Shown piece by piece: positions 21,835 through 32,657 of a DNA stretch of 64,000 bases. Origin of the DNA: Prochilodus magdalenae. Taxonomy: Eukaryota > Chordata > Actinopteri > Characiformes > Prochilodontidae. Where the stretch lies: contig JAMWET010000668.1 of NCBI GenBank assembly GCA_024036415.1, forward strand, positions 248,001-312,000, given 5' to 3'. A model generated the notes under the pieces. That model saw nothing but the letters and a program-made list of their open reading frames with translations. It did not search any database and was not told the origin of the DNA. A program made the translations under genes and the position numbers. Every line of letters starts with the position of its first letter. Within the stretch, counting starts at the first letter, position 1.

Positions 21835-24800
21835 GTACAGAATGATTAATACTGATCTAGACTCCTGGTAGTTGAATCACTCACAGCAGCTGTGTCTACA
21901 CACTCAGCTAAGACACACTAACACACTCTGTGCTCGGTATCTCAGCTGGAAATCTGTGGGATCAGATACAGGCTCTGCACATTACACTCAACAGGATATA
22001 TCACTGTCTGGACAGAGATGTGTGTGTGTGTTTGTGTATTTTCCCCCACTAAAGTCATGAGGGTGCTGACAGACAACTTCCTGTATGTATGTGTTAGGGG
22101 CGCAGCTACAAGGGGACCTAAGCCCTCACACTAGGAAACATGCCCTGCCAGATTTCTCAAAAAAAATCTCATGTCCTCAAAAATCTAACTGGTATGCTGT
22201 CAGTTACAATAAACAGGCATTTAAATGTGGGTCAGCAAACCTTTTCCCTTTCTGGTTATGGCAAAAATGACAAGTTGTTAATTTTCTAATGACTCAGCTT
22301 CAATAAAGTGGGCTAGTTTGCGGTTGGCGACTATAATGACTTTATTATGTCTATGCTTTACAGCTGGCACCCCAAACATGTAACCAACACCCAAAAAAGA
22401 TTTCTGTCTATGCCACTAGTGGATGTGTGCATACTGTCAGGGACAAGAAGATAATTATGTTTGTTATAGACCTCACATTATTTTGTAGTTGACCTCAGTA
22501 ATTTAAACTTTGGACCATGCCGTTTAACACTAGATCAGGAATAACAGCAGTTTCTGAAAACAGCAGCCATTTTGCCCAAGAGATTAGTTTTACACCCAGA
22601 ACTTTCAATAAGGTTCTTAACAGATTATGGCATCCATGCAGTTTTTAATAGTTTGGTGTATGCTGCCCAAATTGAGGATTAAAAATGGTTTGGAATGTTT
22701 CAAGAAAACAGATTTAGAAGAGAACATTAATAAAACATTTTTTATGAGAAAACCTCTTTTATTGTATGTGTACAATGATAATAAATGTGATTGGTAATTT
22801 ATTAATTCACTCATTAATATGCACATGAGTAAAAATACCTGTGAAGAGAGCATAACTAACCTAAAGAACACATATATAGATTTTTAGGATGCAGAAATTA
22901 AACAGTGAGAGAGGTGTGTGTAATTCATTAGAACCGCCGTTAATAATTACAGGGCTTTAAATATTTAAGTGTGTATTGAGTGCTGGGAGCAGCTGGGAGG
23001 TCTTGAGGGGTGTGTTTATGTGTGTGGGACTGATCAATACAGAAACCATATAAGAACAAAGTGCGCTATGAACTTCATTAGCAAAAAAACAAAACAAAAA
23101 AAAAACCCTCCTTCTACAAAACGTCAATACTAGGCAATCAAACACAGTCTCTCTCTCTTTCTTTCTGTGTTATTATCTTGTGTTTCTGTCCCTTTCTATC
23201 CGTAGCATCTCCATTTTCTCTCTCATCTTTCCAATAATAGTCTTTACAAACATGTAAATATCTCTCCTTGCTGTCATTCTCCTTATACACATGCGCAGAC
23301 ACACCAGCATATACATATTCGGAATACACATCATAATATTATTATAATAATATTTAAATCCATGTAGACTCGTTTACAGGGATTATTAACACTGCAAAAG
23401 CTCACATGCATTCTAATAATGCTAGTTCTGTCTGCAGCATTTTACACCTGAAGGTGAACGAATAAAAGTGCCAAATTACAGCGTTCGTATGGCATGCTAG
23501 TTTTGTCTGAATGTGATGCTGCGGAAGGTATAACAGATATTGAAAGAAGCAGTGTATTAGAACTGTTATATTTTATAATGGCAAATGGTCCAAATGTACG
23601 CTAGCAAATCTTTAGTTATTCTGTGTGTGTGTGTTGGGAGAGTATGAGTGATGTGATATATTCTTCACTCACTTCCGTCGGCCCCATCAGTGCGAGTGTG
23701 TAGTGAATCATTGTAAATCGAATCCTGCTCTGCTTTGAGCAGGAAAAGTACGGCTCTTCTCCGGATCATAATGACGGAATTATAGATCAGTTCCCTCCCT
23801 CAATCACTCGGGTTCATCCAAAACTCAGTTAGAGTGAATTTGTCTTCATTTGGCCTGTGTGTGACGCTGATGTGTTGGCTGTATGCTTAGGGCCATTTGT
23901 TTGGGGCTGTAGATTGTGTGTGTGCGTGCGTGTGTGCGAGCGTGCGTGTGTGAGATCGATCAGAGTGTTTGGACGTGTCCTAAAAGGCGGTGAGATAACA
24001 GCACTGAGTCATTATCACACAGGTCGTGTGTGTAACGAGAGGAGAGAAGAGAATGACTTCACAGTGGTCCACTAATAATGAAAGAATGAGCAAAATGCAA
24101 CTTGTACACTATTCAGCATGAAGGAGAAAGAGAAGATTATGTGAGAGGGATAGAGAAAAAGAGTGAATATACAGACAGGTGAAAAAAGTTTAGAAAGATG
24201 AATACTTTACCCTATTCTTAACAACTGGGTGAGTGCATGTGTGAGGGTCCAGGAGGCCCTGTCATGCTGTGATGGGGATTGTAGGCTTTATTTGAAGTGC
24301 ACAAATTTGTACACCTTAGATGCAAAGATCAAAGCAAATCAATATGTAGTTACTCGGCCTGATCTCTGTCATCCTATGGAACATTTCCATCCTGATGTGA
24401 GCATTCTCAAAGACAACAGCCTATCTATAGTACACTAGGGGTCATCAAAAGGTTTGATGAATATGAGCAATGTCATGTTATAGAGTTAATAGATCTAACC
24501 CAAATTATAACCTATAGGAGATTTTGGATCATAATGTTAAACAGCACTCTCCACTGCCATCAAAACACCAGATTTTGGGGGAAATCTCTTCAGTAGGAAT
24601 ATGTTCATACTTGCAAACTGACATTCATTATGCACGGTCGTCTGCTGTGAGTACGTTCAAACTCAATGAATTCAAAACGAAATCGTTTATAAAAGAGCAG
24701 AGCGGTGAGTAGCCTAGGGTCATAAGCTAACCACGGTGAAAAGAAATGATTTTGGTTGATGTTAAGGTTGTTAAAAGGTCAGGCGTTGGTTATGTCGAGC

Positions 24801-26379
24801 CCTGGTCTAACACAGATAACTAGTAACGTCAGTCACAGCCTGCACTTGTAAGGAGTGTGGAGACCGTGGGCCGGCTACTGTCTACATTTAGATTGAAGCG
24901 TCTGAAAAGCACAACGCAATCTATTAAACACATTTACATGCCCGACAAATGCACTAGTGTTCTTTACCAGCATAGATGTACACAAGTAAGGATTTAAAAA
25001 AAGAAAAGAAAAAGTGAATAAAGTGGCTGAGGGTGTTTATCGTTCTCTCCTTGTTTCTATCTGTCTCTGTGTTTCTGAATTGTTTTCTTTCTGTCTTCTT
25101 TGACTGTTTCAAAAGTACCAATTATGCACACTGATCACATGCACACAACAAGTGAAAACAAAACATGAATACTCAAACAAGAGTCTGTGTATGGGCAGAG
25201 TCACACACACAGTGGGAGCAGTGCATTCATGTCTAATTGGAGTCTATTGTTTACAGAAGCTGTGGAATGGTTATTAAACTGTAGAAACACACTACAGCAG
25301 GAGAGTACACATACACACACAGGCATACATCCACAGGCCAGTGCATTCACATTTAAGACGGCAAGATCAAAAATGTGTATGGCCTCTTCCAGTTTTTCAC
25401 AGCCGAGCTTTCCTTTTTGTCTGACTTTTAATAGGCGCAGTTCATGCAGTGTGAGCTCATGACCTCAAGAACAAATGCAACAGCAGCACATTTCCAGTAC
25501 ATACAATTAGCTAAGATCCCAACATATAAATACCAGTATTTTTTTTCTTTAATTTGTTCATTTAATCAACCTTGACAGTAAGATGATGAATTTCCATAAA
25601 TATAAAAACCTAGTAATAAACTGGGGAACAAGTATACTTTATAATGACAAGACAAATCCTAGTATTTTAGCTATTATTATTATTCTAATGTCACCAGCAT
25701 AGTTACACTGTTTATTCCTTTATACTTGTTTTGCCCTGCACCAGTGGGTTTCTGAATAGTTTGCTTGTGATAAACTCACAATTAAGTTTCAGTTCATTTA
25801 TACACAGTAAAAAATGTTCATAGGTGCTCCTGCTGTGACAAAACACACTATGTGGTCTCTGCTACGCAACACGTAGTGCATCCATTGCGCAGTAACCTAG
25901 TTTAATGGGTTAAGTCCTCAGTTCAAATTGTCTTTAAGATTATGAATATCATTCATTCAGGTAGGTCTACACTAAACACAAAGAATGAGGCACTAGATAG
26001 AGAAAGAGAAACTCAATGAAAGAAAAAGAGAGAGAGAGAACAAAACTCCTTGTCTAAGTGGGCTTTGGGGCTTGAAGAGGTCATAGTGGCTCTCTCTCTC
26101 ACACACACATCCTTAAATCCTCTTTGCTCTGTGCTCCAGCATGGCCATAAACCTCCCCTGAGACAGCCTGGACCCCTCACACCACAGCTGCTGGACTACA
26201 TGGCCAGCTTCAATCTGCCAATAACATACACACACTCACACATAACATATTAACACGCATGTAGAGTCATATCAAAACACAGCTTGACTGAGATTTAGTG
26301 CGGATAATGGACTTTAAATAACTACATTCATCTGATTTTTGTAAGCCGCTCCAGATAACCGTGCCTGCAACAGTGTTCT
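21833..26379. other. non-coding stretch, no gene seen
   Basis: Mostly unique AT-rich sequence. A possible TIR-bounded decayed element lies at 22095-22425 (see findings), a candidate conserved block at 23660-23830 and a GT/CG-mixed run at 23916-23952. Open frames here have no credible start or splice context. Confidence 0.4.
23660..23830. other. putative conserved non-coding block
   Basis: Unique block with balanced composition and several CpGs. It includes a small inverted repeat, CTGCTCTGCTTTGAGCAG, near 23727 and TCATAATGACGGAATTATAG near 23767. There is no long frame. Proposed as enhancer-like only on composition. Confidence 0.22.
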
Positions 26380-26590
26380 TTACTAAATAAAATGTTCTAT
26401 ACAGAACAGTAGGCACACAGAAAATTATTTGCATGCTTAATTGGTTCTTTTTGGTGAGATGGTTCTCCAGGTTGATGTAGAATGTGATGTATATGATTCT
26501 ACATAGCACTAAACTTATAATAATAGAAGGATCCTTTCTGATGCTTTACAGAGCCATTTTCAAAGAGGTGCAAAGATTGGTCAACACTTG
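26380..26590. mobile_element. probable MITE-like interspersed repeat, diverged
   Basis: Contains repeated 'GGTTCTTTTTGG', 'ATGGTTCTCCAGG', 'ATGATTCTACATAGCAC' and 'GAAGGATCCTTTCTGATGC' words. This resembles the abundant teleost short elements rich in GGTTCT/AGAACC words ('aaaggttctatatagcacc...agaaccattttt'). No clean terminal inverted repeats or target duplication remain, so family and borders are uncertain. A second possible copy is at 58160-58340. Confidence 0.33.
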
Positions 26591-29500
26591 AAAATTTACC
26601 AAAAACTGGTCATCACTGAAAACCCTTTGGTTCTCTCAAAGTCCAGTTTTAATGATTTGGAGTGGACACTAGACTGTGGGTGTGGGTGCCAGCATTTGGT
26701 GAGGTTAAAGAGAAATCCAATGTGAAATTGAGCCAAACTGGCTGTAAAAGGACTGAGATCTGAACACACTCCACTGTGGACAGAATGCTGTCCACACACA
26801 CTACAGACTGCCAGAAAAGGACGAGGCCCTCTAGCACAGAGTGCGGGAGAGAGTGTGTGTGTATGTGTCTTTTGACAGACTCTGACTAATTTAACCCCTT
26901 CGCTAACACTTCCAATCCACACTCTCAGAACTACACACACGCTCTCTTAAAATGTGATAAAAATGGCCTGCAAAAAAGTATTATATATGCTACACAGAGG
27001 AGGGGTAGAGAAAGAAAGGAAGCAAGAAAGAAAGAAAGCAGGGAAAACGGTGAGCGAAAGCATTATACGTCCTACATGTATTAAACACAGCAAGAAGAGA
27101 AGTAGAGAAAAAAAGTACAAAGATAAAAACAAAGAGAAAAAGAGAAATAGAAAGAAAGGAGGAGAGAAAACGAAGATGTGTCTAAGTGGCTTGTCTGGTT
27201 TTGCTCTGAGCTCTTTCTACTGCATTAATTCATGTGCTGTAAAGCGCCACCTTTTTTCTACCAGGCTGTTTTCAGTGCCAAAACAAAGATGAATGAGTAG
27301 TTAATTTGGCTTTAAGAGAGAGTGACGATGATCCTGCCTCTGCACTCGCGGAACTGTGCAAGGTGCTAATTTCACACACACACTAAAAGTGCACAAAAAG
27401 TGCTCACTGAAAAAGAAGGAACATGCTGCTCAGGGAACAAGAAACTAGAAAAAAAGACTGCTTTCTCATTCAGCAGACAAGGAGAGAGAGAAAAAAAGAG
27501 GAGTAAAAAAACGACAAGCGACACTTCCAGCCTCTGAATGTTAAGCTATTGATTCTGCTACCTCCGCTCTAGCTTCCCTTTCCTCAACATGCCACAAAAG
27601 ACGAGAAAAAAAATCAATAAAGGAAAGGCAAAATTTCCATGATGTTAGTCCTCCATTTTATGACCCAAGACCACAACGCATTTGTGCTCTTTGGACGGCT
27701 GCGGTTTCGTTTGAGGTTCTATATTACAGCATTGCATTTTTTGAGTCGTTTATATGTTTTCAGAAGACAGCGTGAATGGAAAATGTCACTATGAACTTCA
27801 ACAACTTTAACATGCTGTCAACAATACAGAACAGCGACCTACTACAGCAACACTCTGGAATAGATTAGCAGGCCTGCAGCTCTAGACAGAAATGACTAAA
27901 GACCTGCAGGCCAGTTTTTATAACTGCAATGACAAAGGATTTTAAATAAAACAACGACCCCAATAAATCACACAATATGTGCCCATTACACACTCTTTAT
28001 TTCACTGACCGTGAGTAAAGCTTAAAAGACTGTGCCAATGAACGGTGTTTGACTAAGCAACACCAAAGCACACTAAAAACGGCATCCCCACCCCCTGCTA
28101 CCAGCCCTCCAAAAAACATAAAAAAAAAAATAAAAACAATGAACTCAACCAGTGGTAGAGGTGTGAGCTTGCTGGCGGTGTTCATATTGCCCTCTTCCCA
28201 TTCACGATGGCTCAGAATTGTTGGTTTGTTTAATAATTATTTTAATGCAAACATCCTCCCACCAAAAACCAATTCATAGAACATTAATGGTACTTCAATG
28301 AACATATGACTTAGCACATTACAGATTCATGCACACCAATGCAAAGTTTGAATGGTGAGGGTGGTGGAGGCAGAAACAGGAACATTTTGGTGTTGAGTAA
28401 TGAAAGGAAGAATGGTGAAGATTGATAGTACTTGTTGCATGATAGGGAATGTTGGTGTTTGGTAGATAATATTAGTGTTTGTTGAGCAATGCAGGGGTTT
28501 GTTGGAGAATGATGGTGACGTAGAATGATGATGTTTGGTAAAACATGTTGGTTATAATGGAGAATAATTTGATGATTGCTGGGGAAATGTTGGGGGTTGG
28601 TGAAGAAACTTGATGCTTGGTGGAGAGGGTGCACTTAATAGGAGTTGGTGGAGGAAGTGGTGTGGAATGTTAGCTGTGTCACAATGTGCTGCTGGCAAGT
28701 CAATAGTTAAGGCAGTTTTTTACAAATGTAAGCTATTTTAAACTGTGTGTTTGTTAACTATGTCTCCTCCTTTTATTTACATTTGGTATTATTTGCAATA
28801 CAGTTTCCGACACACATATTAGCATGCTAGTTATCTCTTTCAGTTCAGACTACTTTAGGCTGGGTAAATGATGCGGGGAGGTCATAAATCTAGTGACAAA
28901 TAATTGGGTAATATGCTTCAAGAAGCTGTGTTACAATAGTCCATTTTGGTTAACATGATACCTATGTAAAGACTGGAAAGCCCAGCAGGTAGCGGAACTA
29001 TGTTCTGGGACTCTGTCTCAGCTGCTTATGCACTAAAAAGAAATAGCCGGTCAACGTGTTACAAATTTGCCCCTGCTTCAGATAGCAAAATTCACCTCTT
29101 TTGTCTTTCTCTGCACTGTGAGCAATTACCTCTGCTGAGAAGCTTAATCTCCCTGTATTAATCCAAGCAGAGCTGCCAGGACAGCATCCGGGGCCAAACA
29201 GCCTACTGGGACCTTATTGTGGACAAACCCACACACATACACACGCCCCTAAAGCGTTTTCATTAGCCTCCCTTGTGATGGCTGAATCAGGCAGGGAGCT
29301 GGCACTAGCCACAGTCCACTAAACACACACACATACACCTGCCGTCGGGCCTCCACCCATTACCACCAGAGACCACAGCCAGGCACCAATCAGACACGTG
29401 CAGGCTTTCACTGTTGGAAACACTGTGGAGAAAAGATGGGATGGAGTTGTTCGGAGAATTCATTAACCATAAATTGTCTCTTATTCTGGACTAGTCAGGA

Positions 29501-31046
29501 TGTAGCAGGTATAAGAAAATAATTAAATGCAATCTGTCACTCTGGTCACCATCTGCTTTCTTTCCATTTCACTCTTACAGTTATACAGACAAAAATATCT
29601 GTACTGATATCTGTATCTGAAAAAAAATAGTCATATTGTATTTATATTTTTGAAATATACTTACTCCAATCTTCAGCATATGAATGTTCATTCAACTGCA
29701 TCTTCAGTTATATATTAATTAATAACTGGATTAATAATTCCAAGCCTACTCTTCTCCTTGTACTAAACCTGCCTTGTGTTATATCAGGTGTAGAAATAGC
29801 AAAAGATATCGGCACAAATCTTTTTATCCCAGGTCAAGATCAGTTTTTTTAGGAAAGGAGTTACACCCATTTAGGAGTTGTTCCCAAGAGCTAGACAACT
29901 ACCATTACTAAAGTAAAAAGGTCAAGGCAAATGTAAAAATAAATTGCAAATTAAGAATATTGCAACAGTGTCCCCTGCTGTTTAACAAGGCATCACCATT
30001 CCCAGTTGCCGTTTCTATTTTACCAAGGTTTTATTTTAGTTTGTGGTTATATAATAAACAGCTAAAGAAATGTTTTACTTTTAAGAAAAGATCCTTATTT
30101 ACCACATTGGCAGCAATATTTTATGCAACAAGTTTTCAGGAGCATTAACACACTACTATGGTTAATGGAAAATTTGTCAAAACTTGGGTTGTCAAAACGA
30201 AGTGGTAGAGGAGGTAACATTTTCCCTAGTGTTAAAGTGTTAAAAAATGTGTTCATTTTTCTCATGAAGTGTTTACACAACACAATAGTATGCAAAAGTA
30301 TGGCAAGCCTGGCCAAATTACATGACCAGGAGAGATACACTCCTGCACATTTTAATTACTATTATAAAAACAAACTAATAATAAAGAAAAATTCCACATT
30401 TTACATTTGATGTCTTATTACATTATTATGCATTATGTGAATGCTTAACTCAACATATAAATAAAAACTGGGTACTAACATTGGCAGATTTACTGAGGGT
30501 AATTCACAATGTCAAAGCATCTTTCAAAGAACAACTGGTTTATTAAGTGATTTAAAACTTTTAACTTTTTATGATACATATAACTTGTTTTATGTCAATA
30601 TAACCAAAAAGCAAATAGCAAGCAATATATTTTTAGTGTACTACTTTGGGTTCACTTTGGGATCCTCTGCATTAAGTGGAGGAAATCCCCCCCCCCAAAA
30701 AAAAACCCTCATAAAGCTTTCATAACGAGTGTGAATTCCGCTCTAAGTGTAACTATAAAGAGCAACAGCTCAGGGGTTCATAAGTCTCTCTTTGCGATTC
30801 TGTGCTAACAAACACGGCTATATATATATAACCTCACCTGACAAGCACAATCACATTTCACACACTTAATTGGCCTCAATAAACCAGGATCATCAGGAGG
30901 TTTGGGGACTGAGATGAGACGTCACACGTTTACACAAAAACACCTCTGGCAAGTCTAGGTTAAGAAGGGGGTAGCTGAAGCAGGGTCAATGTGAGGTGTC
31001 ATACAACTGACCGAAGCTTCACACCAACATACAGCATCATAACATA
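26591..31046. other. non-coding stretch, no gene seen
   Basis: AT-rich, largely unique. It holds a purine-rich patch at 27005-27175, a GT/TGG-rich patch at 28340-28660, a candidate conserved block at 29000-29260 and a C10A9-type homopolymer junction at about 30687-30705. The frame at 30123-30410 lacks coding character. A 71-bp splice-bordered segment near 30836-30906 (minus) was considered and left out. Confidence 0.4.
29000..29260. other. putative conserved non-coding block
   Basis: Unique block of moderate GC without an open frame, including CTGCTGAGAAGCTTAATCTC and AGCAGAGCTGCCAGGACAGC. It lies within the proposed intron. Enhancer-like by appearance only. Confidence 0.22.
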
Positions 31047-31255
31047 CAGTGGGGTGCGAAAGTTTGGGCAGTGTTGTTAATTTTCCTGATTTACCTTTAT
31101 AAAACATTGATTGTTTGGATAAAAAAATTGCGTTAAATAAATCATATAAGGGACAAACACAGTGATATTTGAGACGTGAAATGAAGTTTATATGATTTAC
31201 AGAAAGTGTGCAATAATTGGTTAAACAAAATTAGGCAGGTGCATAAATTTGGGCA
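31047..31255 (+). repeat. left terminal inverted repeat of the Tc1 element (IR/DR)
   Basis: A 209-bp repeat matching the right end over its whole length with few differences. Two copies of an 18-bp direct repeat lie at its two ends: GGTGCGAAAGTTTGGGCA (31053-31070) and GGTGCATAAATTTGGGCA (31238-31255), 15 of 18 identical. This is the inverted-repeat/direct-repeat layout known from Sleeping Beauty-type Tc1 elements, where each direct repeat is a transposase binding site. Confidence 0.93.
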
Positions 31256-31435
31256 ATGTTGTCATTTCATTGATTTCAAAACCTTTAGAACTAATTATTG
31301 GAACTCAAAATTGGTTTGGTAAGTTCAGTGACCCTTGACCTCCATACACAGGTGACTCCAATTATGAGAAAGGGTATTTAAGGGGGGCAGTTGTAAGTTT
31401 TTCTCCTCTTTGCATCTTCTCTGAAGAGTCGCAGC

Positions 31436-32339
31436 ATGGGAGTCTCAAAACAACTTTCAAATGACCTGAAAACAAAGATTGTTCACCGTCATGGTTTAGG
31501 GGAAGGATACAGAAAGCTATCTCAGAGATTTCAGCTTTCAGTCTCCACTGTGAGAAACATTGTGAGAAAATGGAACACCACAGGCACAGTTCAAGTCAAG
31601 GCTCGAAGTGGCAGACCAAGAACAATCTCGAATAAACAGAAGCGAAGGATGTTGAGAAGGATGTCAGAGTCAACCCACAGACCAGCACCAAAGACCTACA
31701 ACATGATCTTGCTGCTGATGGAGTCACTGTGCATTGTTCAACTATTCGGCGCACTTTACACAAGGAGATGCTGTATGGGAGAGTGATGCAGAGGAAGCCT
31801 TTTCTCCGCCCACATCACAAACAGAGCCGCTTGAGGTATGCTAAAGCACATTTGGACAAGCCAGCTTCATTTTGGAATAAGGTGCTGTGTTATTTGGGCA
31901 TAACAAGGGCCGTTATGCATGGAGGAAAAAGAACACAGCACTCCAAGAAAAACACCTGCTACCTACAGTAAAATTTGGTGGTGGTTCCATCATGCTGTGG
32001 GGCTGTGTGGCCAGTACAGGGACTGGGAATCTTGTTAAAGTTGAGGGACGCATGGATTCCAGTCAATATCAGCAGATTCTGGAGACCAATGTCCAGGAAT
32101 CAGTGACAAAGCTGAAGCTGCGCCGGGGCTGGATCTTCCAACAAGACAACGACCCTAAACACTGCTCAAAATCTACTAATGCATTCATGCAGAGGAACAA
32201 GTACAACGTTCTGGAATGGCCATCTCAGTCCCCAGACCTGAATATTATTGAAAATCTGTGGTGTCACTTAAAGAGAGCTGTCCATGCTCGGAAACCATCA
32301 AACCTGAATGAACTAGAGATGTTTTGTAAAGAAGAATGA
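31436..32339 (+). pseudogene. Tc1-type DDE transposase, broken
   Basis: The start ATG at 31436 opens a typical Tc1 transposase: an N-terminal helix-turn-helix (LSQRFQLSVSTVRNIVRKW) then an SGRPR hook. Near 31661-31664 the frame moves back one base, consistent with a 1-bp deletion, and continues as NPQTSTKDLQHDL and STIRRTLHKEML. At 31888-31889 about 22 bp appear missing compared with the family between FWNKVL and LFGHNKGRY. The missing part normally carries the first catalytic Asp. The third frame retains the second Asp in QQDNDPKH (32145) and the Glu in SPDLNIIENLW (32250), 35 residues apart, i.e. DD34E. It ends at a TGA (32337-32339) where the family has Trp, and homologous sequence continues to about 32435. 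No functional protein can be made. Confidence 0.93.
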
Positions 32340-32447
32340 TCTAAAATACCTTCAGCCACAATCCAGACTCTCATTAGAAGCTATAGGAAGTGTTTAGAGG
32401 CTGTTATTTCTGTGAAAGGAGGATCTACTAAAGGTTTTTTTTTTTGG

Positions 32448-32657
32448 TGCCCAAATTTATGCACCTGCCTACTTTTGTTTAGACAATTATTGCACACTTT
32501 CTGTAAATCATATAAACTTCATTTCACTTCTCAAATATCACTGTGTTTGTCCCCTATATGATATATTTAATGCAATTTTTTTTATCCAAACAATCAATGC
32601 TTTATAAAGGTAAATCAGGAAAATTAACAACGCTGCCCAAACTTTCGCACCCCACTG
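32448..32657 (-). repeat. right terminal inverted repeat of the Tc1 element (IR/DR)
   Basis: A 210-bp inverted copy of 31047-31255. Its inner and outer 18-bp binding-site repeats lie at 32448-32465 and 32634-32651. The two terminal repeats differ by only a small number of substitutions and one A-run length change, so the copy is moderately old rather than ancient. Confidence 0.92.

Larger units (their letters stand above)
31047..32657 (+). mobile_element. Tc1/mariner DNA transposon, near full length, inactive
   Basis: A 1611-bp element flanked on both sides by TA (31045-31046 and 32658-32659), the Tc1/mariner target-site duplication. It starts CAGTGGGGTGCGAAAG and ends with the reverse complement. 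Long terminal inverted repeats (31047-31255 and 32448-32657) enclose one transposase reading region on the + strand. Both ends look structurally complete, so the copy might still be moved by a related active transposase. Its own gene is broken by a frameshift, a deletion over the first catalytic Asp and a nonsense codon. It sits inside the proposed intron, in reverse orientation to the inferred gene. Confidence 0.97.

Noticed and set aside
30836..30906. 71-bp minus segment with acceptor CTCATCTCAG and donor GTGAGG, open in one frame
   Set aside because: Its end phase does not match the phase 1 start of the next candidate exon, and a 71-bp open segment is easily due to chance.
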